Origin: an uncultured Spirochaetaceae bacterium | GTDB lineage: Bacteria > Spirochaetota > Spirochaetia > Treponematales > Treponemataceae | Reading direction: 5' to 3' | Assembly: GCA_902802305.1 (NCBI GenBank) | Contig: CADCLG010000013.1 | Span: 69,566 to 123,795 of the forward strand | DNA: 54,230 nt | Shown here: piece after piece, positions 50,914 to 54,230 of the stretch | Layout: every line of letters starts with the position of its first letter | Position numbering within the stretch: position 1 is the first letter of the stretch | Notes under the pieces: model-generated | Told to the model about the DNA's origin: nothing | What the model saw: only the letters and a program-made list of their open reading frames with translations | Database searches by the model: none | Made by a program: the position numbers and the translations under genes

Positions 50914-52476
50914 ATGACCAACACTATAGACATCACAAAATTCCGAGAAGGAAATCGCTACGAAGCAAAGCTTGCAAAAGGCGGACTTCCAAACAGTATT
51001 TGGGAAACATATTCTGCTTTTGCAAATACCGATGGCGGGCTTATTCTTCTTGGAGTAAAAGAAAATAAAGACCACTCGTTTACTGTAGAAGGTGTTGATA
51101 ATCCAGAACCTCTGATTAAGAACTTTTGGGATATTGTAAATAATCAGAACAAGGTGAGCATAAATCTTCTTTTGGATAAACATGTTTATACCAAGGAAAT
51201 CGATGGTAAGCAGGTTATTTTTATAGAAGTTCCACGTGCAGAGCGTCAGTTCCGACCTGTGTATCTTAATAAAGATGTTTTTTCTGGAACTTATCATCGC
51301 AATGGCGAAGGAGATTATCATTGTACAAAAGAAGATATTTCTGAAATGTTCCGCGATGCTACTGTTGCAAGCACAGATACAAAAGTTCTTACAGAAATGG
51401 ATGAAAGTGTATTCTGCAAAGATTCTGTAAATGCTTACCGCAATAGGTTTCGAAGTCTGCATGTGAATCATGTTTGGGATTCTTTAGATGATACTGATTT
51501 TCTGCGTAAAATAGGTGCGCTTGGGTTAAGTTCAGAAACAGGAAAGCTTCATCCAACGGCTGCTGGTCTTTTAATGTTTGGCTTTGAATACGAAATTGTA
51601 CGTGAGTTCCCTCAATACTTTTTGGATTATCAGGAAAAGTTTGATTCAAAAATCCGCTGGTCGGACAGAGTTGTTTCCAGTTCTGGCGAATGGAGTGGAA
51701 ATATCTTTGACTTTTTCTTTAAGATTGCCACAAAATTGACGGAAGATATAAAACGTCCATTTAAGCTTGAAGGAATGTTTAGAGTTGATGATACTCCTGT
51801 TCATAAGGCAATTCGGGAAGCTTTTGTTAATACTCTGGTTAATGCAGATTATTATGGAAGACAAGGAATTGTAATTCAGAAATATCCTGATAAATTTGTT
51901 TTTGAAAATCCGGGGTCTTTTAGAATCCCTCTAAAAGATGCTTTTGATGGTGGTACTTCAGATCCACGTAATGCAACAATTCTTAAAATGTTTTCTATGA
52001 TTGATATTGGAGAACGTGCTGGAAGTGGTATTCCAGGGATTGTTTCTGTTTGGGAAGAAAACTTTAAGAGTAAACCTGTATATATTCAGACTTCTAATCC
52101 TTCTCGTGTAAAAACTGAACTTGATATTTCTGTTTTTGTTCAGTCTGATGAAATTTCAAGCGATAAATCAAGCGATAATCCAGATTTTAAAGCGATAAAT
52201 CAGTTTTCAAGCGATAAATCAAGCGATAAAAACGAATTTCAAGCGATAAATAAAGTTTCAAGCGATAAATCTAATCAAAAGCAGGAAGATGTCGAAAAAG
52301 ATTTATTGGCTATTTTGGCTGATAAACAGGAGCATTCTGTTTCTGAACTTGCAAAAATTGTAGGATTGAGCCCGGCTAGAACTCGAGCTATTGCTGCAGA
52401 ACTGGTATCTAAAGGTTTAATTTCTGCAATAGGTGCAAACAGAAACAGGACATATAAACTTGTAGATAAGGAATAA
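50914..52476 (+). CDS. AlbA_2 (Schlafen-type) ATP-binding protein with C-terminal winged helix
   Basis: 520 residues. AAGGAG lies about 7 bp before the ATG. Residues about 10-140 form an AlbA_2 domain (EGNRYEAKLAKGGLPNSIWE, TYSAFANTDGGLILLGV). At about 280-400 there is a HATPase_c_4-type segment (VHKAIREAFVNTLVNADYY; AGSGIPGIVSVW). Residues about 410-455 are a Ser/Asp/Lys-rich linker with repeats. The C terminus is a MarR-like winged helix (HSVSELAKIVGLSPARTRA). The family is common in gut bacteria and usually annotated as a transcriptional regulator; RNA or DNA binding is plausible. It follows the cassette after 51 bp and may regulate it or be separate cargo. A terminator follows. Confidence 0.85.
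   Translation: MTNTIDITKFREGNRYEAKLAKGGLPNSIWETYSAFANTDGGLILLGVKENKDHSFTVEGVDNPEPLIKNFWDIVNNQNKVSINLLLDKHVYTKEIDGKQVIFIEVPRAERQFRPVYLNKDVFSGTYHRNGEGDYHCTKEDISEMFRDATVASTDTKVLTEMDESVFCKDSVNAYRNRFRSLHVNHVWDSLDDTDFLRKIGALGLSSETGKLHPTAAGLLMFGFEYEIVREFPQYFLDYQEKFDSKIRWSDRVVSSSGEWSGNIFDFFFKIATKLTEDIKRPFKLEGMFRVDDTPVHKAIREAFVNTLVNADYYGRQGIVIQKYPDKFVFENPGSFRIPLKDAFDGGTSDPRNATILKMFSMIDIGERAGSGIPGIVSVWEENFKSKPVYIQTSNPSRVKTELDISVFVQSDEISSDKSSDNPDFKAINQFSSDKSSDKNEFQAINKVSSDKSNQKQEDVEKDLLAILADKQEHSVSELAKIVGLSPARTRAIAAELVSKGLISAIGANRNRTYKLVDKE
52150..52270 (+). repeat. AAGCGATAA repeats within the AlbA_2 protein linker
   Basis: AAGCGATAA, usually followed by AT or AA, occurs seven times in about 120 bp. 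Some copies are read as Ser-Asp-Lys and others, shifted by one base, as Ala-Ile-Asn, so the same DNA motif encodes two different peptide motifs in one protein. Confidence 0.8.
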
Positions 52477-52483
52477 GATTTTA

Positions 52484-52518
52484 AATTGCCAACAAATTAT
52501 TGGCAATTTCGTTTTCCC
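52484..52518 (+). terminator. Terminator after the AlbA_2 gene
   Basis: AATTGCCAA (52484-52492) and TTGGCAATT (52500-52508) form a perfect 9-bp stem with a 7-base loop, 8 bp after the stop codon, followed by TCGTTTTC. The stem is AT-rich and the T tract is interrupted, so it is of moderate strength. Confidence 0.65.
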
Positions 52519-52927
52519 CCGTGCCCCCATATGTGTTCTTCCAACCCACAAGTGTGCTCTGTATCGTTAAAACAGAACGCTTTTGAAACGTGAGAAGTCA
52601 ATCTTTTTAAGTGAATCAGAACACAAAAGAGGTTTTTAGAACAGATGAAGAACGGTTTTTCGAGTAAACTTGTTCTTTGCTTTGACTGTTATTATCTGTT
52701 TTTGAGTAGTATAGAGTATTATGCAGTATACTTTTGTTTTATTATTTTTTCTTTGACTTACTTTTATAAGAAAAAGTATATACAAAATAAATTTATAAAC
52801 TAATTTATTTTTTAATATGAACTGTTCTTTCTGTACTGTACTTTAAACAACTGTTGAAGTAAATGAAACTTTTTGGAAGGATTTTTAGACCGTCGCGCAC
52901 GCTCCCCCTTACACAAAAAAAATATAA
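52519..52927. other. Gene-free AT-rich stretch
   Basis: About 400 bp with no coding frame I can support on either strand. It starts with short C-rich runs (TTTTCCCCC, GTGCCCCC) and includes long AT-rich text at 52,680-52,860 with scattered TATA-like words. Near 52,895-52,915 a GC-rich patch (CCGTCGCGCACGCTCCCCC) marks a sudden composition change that may be a junction with the primase remnant that follows. Confidence 0.5.
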
Positions 52928-53001
52928 ATGTAGAAAAGATTGAGCGTGCTATAACAGTAGAATTTAGACAATGGTGCGGGCTTGCAGTGAAGTTGGAATG
53001 A
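52928..53001 (+). pseudogene. 3' remnant of a D5/P4-type primase-helicase gene
   Basis: The frame ends EFRQWCGLAVKLE followed by a stop at 52999-53001, matching the C terminus of the truncated copy at 53,160-53,990 (GLRQWCGLAVKLEWK). Only about 24 codons remain. The following non-coding 60 bp (to about 53,062) are also shared with the sequence after the other copy (53,991-54,045). Confidence 0.75.
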
Positions 53002-53159
53002 TAATAGGTTACTACGGAAGACTTTCCCCGATAGCAGAACGCTGGAGGACTGGACATCGGAGAGAGCTTTGGAAAGCTTTATTTATTACGTATTTTTTTT
53101 GTTGTCTAAATCTTCAAAATCCATTTCAGAAGACACCATAAATTATTACACATCATCAT

Positions 53160-53990
53160 ATATGTCAAAAGGCTTGCGGTTATGCTCTGAGTGGGGACGT
53201 TAGTGAGCAGTGTCTTTTTATTCTCTGGGGAACTGGTGCCAATGGTAAATCAACTTTTTTGAATGTACTGCTTCATCTGTTTGGAGATTACGGCTGCAGC
53301 ACTGGTATTGAAACCTTTACTAAAAAGAATAAAGAACAGAGTAACGACCTGGCACGTCTTAAAGGTTCAAGGCTTGTTACTACCAGCGAGATTGAACAGG
53401 GATGCCCGATGAGTGAAAGCCTGATTAAAAGCGTTACTGGTGAAGATACATTGACGGCACGATTTTTGTATGGCGAGTATTTTTCTTTTAAGCCGACTTT
53501 TAAGATTTTTATGGCGACTAATCATAAGCCGAAAATCCGCGGAGCTGATAACGGTATTTGGCGACTTATTAAAATGATTCCTTTTGATGTAACAATTCCA
53601 CCGGAACAGAGAGACAAAAATCTTACTGAAAAGCTGATTTCTGAAAACTCAGGAATTTTGAACTGGCTTTTACAGGGCTATGCGATGTGGAGGAAGGAAG
53701 GACTTGAAGAGCCGAAAGCTATAAGAGAAGCAAACGCAGAATACAGAATGGATATGGATAGCGTTGGAACTTTTGTAACGGATTGTCTTGAGCTGGATGC
53801 TTCCTTACAGTGGGGGCTTCCTACAAATATGCTTTATCAGACTTATATAAAATGGTGCAGCAGAAACAATGAGCGTGTTATGAGTCAGAAATGGCTTGGT
53901 ATGAGGATGAGAGAGAAAGGCTTTAAGCGTGTTATTACAGGCGGCTTGAGACAATGGTGCGGGCTTGCGGTGAAACTTGAATGGAAATAG
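53160..53990 (+). pseudogene. 5'-truncated D5/P4-type primase-helicase gene
   Basis: Similarity to the intact gene at 35,888 begins at about 53,160 (ICQKACGYALSGDVSEQCL against FVQKAMGYSLSGDMSEQCM) and runs to the stop. An in-frame stop at 53139-53141 precedes it and the whole N-terminal half is missing. Walker A WGTGANGKSTF, TTSEIEQG and FMATNHKPKI are intact. A TTG at 53259 could start a shorter protein, but that would lack the Walker A motif. The upstream joint lies in low-complexity AT-rich sequence. Confidence 0.8.
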
Positions 53991-54146
53991 GTTACTGCGA
54001 AGGACTCTCTCCGAGGCAGAACGCTGGAGGGCTGTACATCGGAGACAATATGTTGTGACTTCCCTTTGCAGAAACGTGGATTTTGCTACAATAAGAATAA
54101 CGACAAATCTTAAGGTAGCATTACCAAAATGCAAAAGGAGCACAAC

Positions 54147-54230
54147 ATGGAAAGTATAGTTTATGTAGGAATCGATGTCCACAAGGACACTTATTCAATT
54201 TGCTGCTACAAAGCAAGGGAAGACAGATTT
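54147..54230 (+). CDS. IS110-family transposase, N terminus (partial at right edge)
   Basis: AAGGAG (54134-54139) lies 7 bp before the ATG. The first 28 residues, including YVGIDVHKDTYSI, are the start of the DEDD/RuvC-like catalytic domain of IS110 transposases; the Asp in GIDVHKD is the first catalytic residue. The rest is outside the window. IS110 elements lack normal terminal inverted repeats, and the long non-coding end upstream (about 54,046-54,146) may encode the bridge RNA seen in this family. Confidence 0.85.
   Translation, partial: MESIVYVGIDVHKDTYSICCYKAREDRF

Larger units (their letters stand above)
33974..54230. mobile_element. Integrated accessory island (tRNA-Arg associated), right boundary outside the window
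   Basis: The left edge is placed at tRNA-Arg because a tyrosine recombinase, an iterated repeat and a plasmid/phage-type primase follow at once. Cargo includes nuclease and helicase genes and a decayed methyltransferase chimera. At 52,928-54,000 two broken copies of the same primase type occur, followed by an IS110-type transposase start. No capsid, tail, conjugation or mobilisation genes are seen. It is therefore best described as an integrative element or satellite-like island, perhaps several stacked elements. The extent to the right is unknown. Confidence 0.55.

Noticed and set aside
52150..52270. Possible CRISPR-like direct repeats
   Set aside because: The repeat is only 9-11 bp, spacers are irregular and short, and the stretch is coding inside the AlbA_2 gene.
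33974..54230. A prophage
   Set aside because: No capsid, portal, terminase, tail or lysis genes were recognised; integrase and primase alone fit other integrative elements.

Overview
The window looks like the chromosome of a host-associated, low-GC spirochaete, most likely a gut or rumen Treponema. This is an inference from: many lipoproteins with relaxed lipoboxes; a BspA-type leucine-rich-repeat surface protein; Listeria/Bacteroides-type (InlB B) repeats in lipoproteins; a TonB-dependent receptor; and AT-rich codon use. No rRNA or marker gene settles the species.

Bases 1-33,580 are mostly resident chromosome. On the left are the tail of a TonB-dependent receptor and two look-alike modules, each a small XRE regulator divergent from a large InlB-repeat lipoprotein (1125-5540 and 9199-12475). 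Between the modules lie a PD-(D/E)XK protein, a DUF4160 pair, a GH27 alpha-galactosidase and a low-molecular-weight tyrosine phosphatase. Then follow a DUF1295 membrane protein, gltX, an endonuclease/exonuclease/phosphatase lipoprotein, an XRE regulator and the purine genes purE-purM-purN. Next come an AddA/AddB-like helicase-nuclease pair, a SPOR-domain protein, three small envelope proteins, the pyrimidine genes pyrB-pyrI-pyrC, and a tetrapyrrole-methylase-family protein with an internal duplication.

Three tRNA genes (Ser-TGA, Ser-GCT, Arg-GCG; 33,688-33,973) mark the edge of an accessory island. A tyrosine recombinase lies just downstream of tRNA-Arg, preceded by three 12-bp iterated repeats and followed by a D5/P4-type primase-helicase. 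Cargo follows: a hypothetical protein, a decayed chimera of a DUF1998-type helicase and a PglX-like methyltransferase, and a tight same-strand cassette (38,887-50,862, perhaps to 52,476). The cassette encodes a DUF2971 protein, a UvrD-like SF1 helicase with an unusual N-terminal region, a 1216-residue RecD-like helicase with a Cys-rich N terminus and a nuclease-like C terminus, a 1738-residue GHKL-ATPase/SF1B-helicase fusion, and an AlbA_2 (Schlafen-type) protein. I do not recognise it as a described defence system; it is the best candidate for something new here.

The right end (52,928-54,230) holds two broken copies of the same primase gene type, sharing the same downstream non-coding block, and the start of an IS110-family transposase. 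This suggests repeated integration and decay of related elements. The right attachment site was not found and probably lies outside the window.
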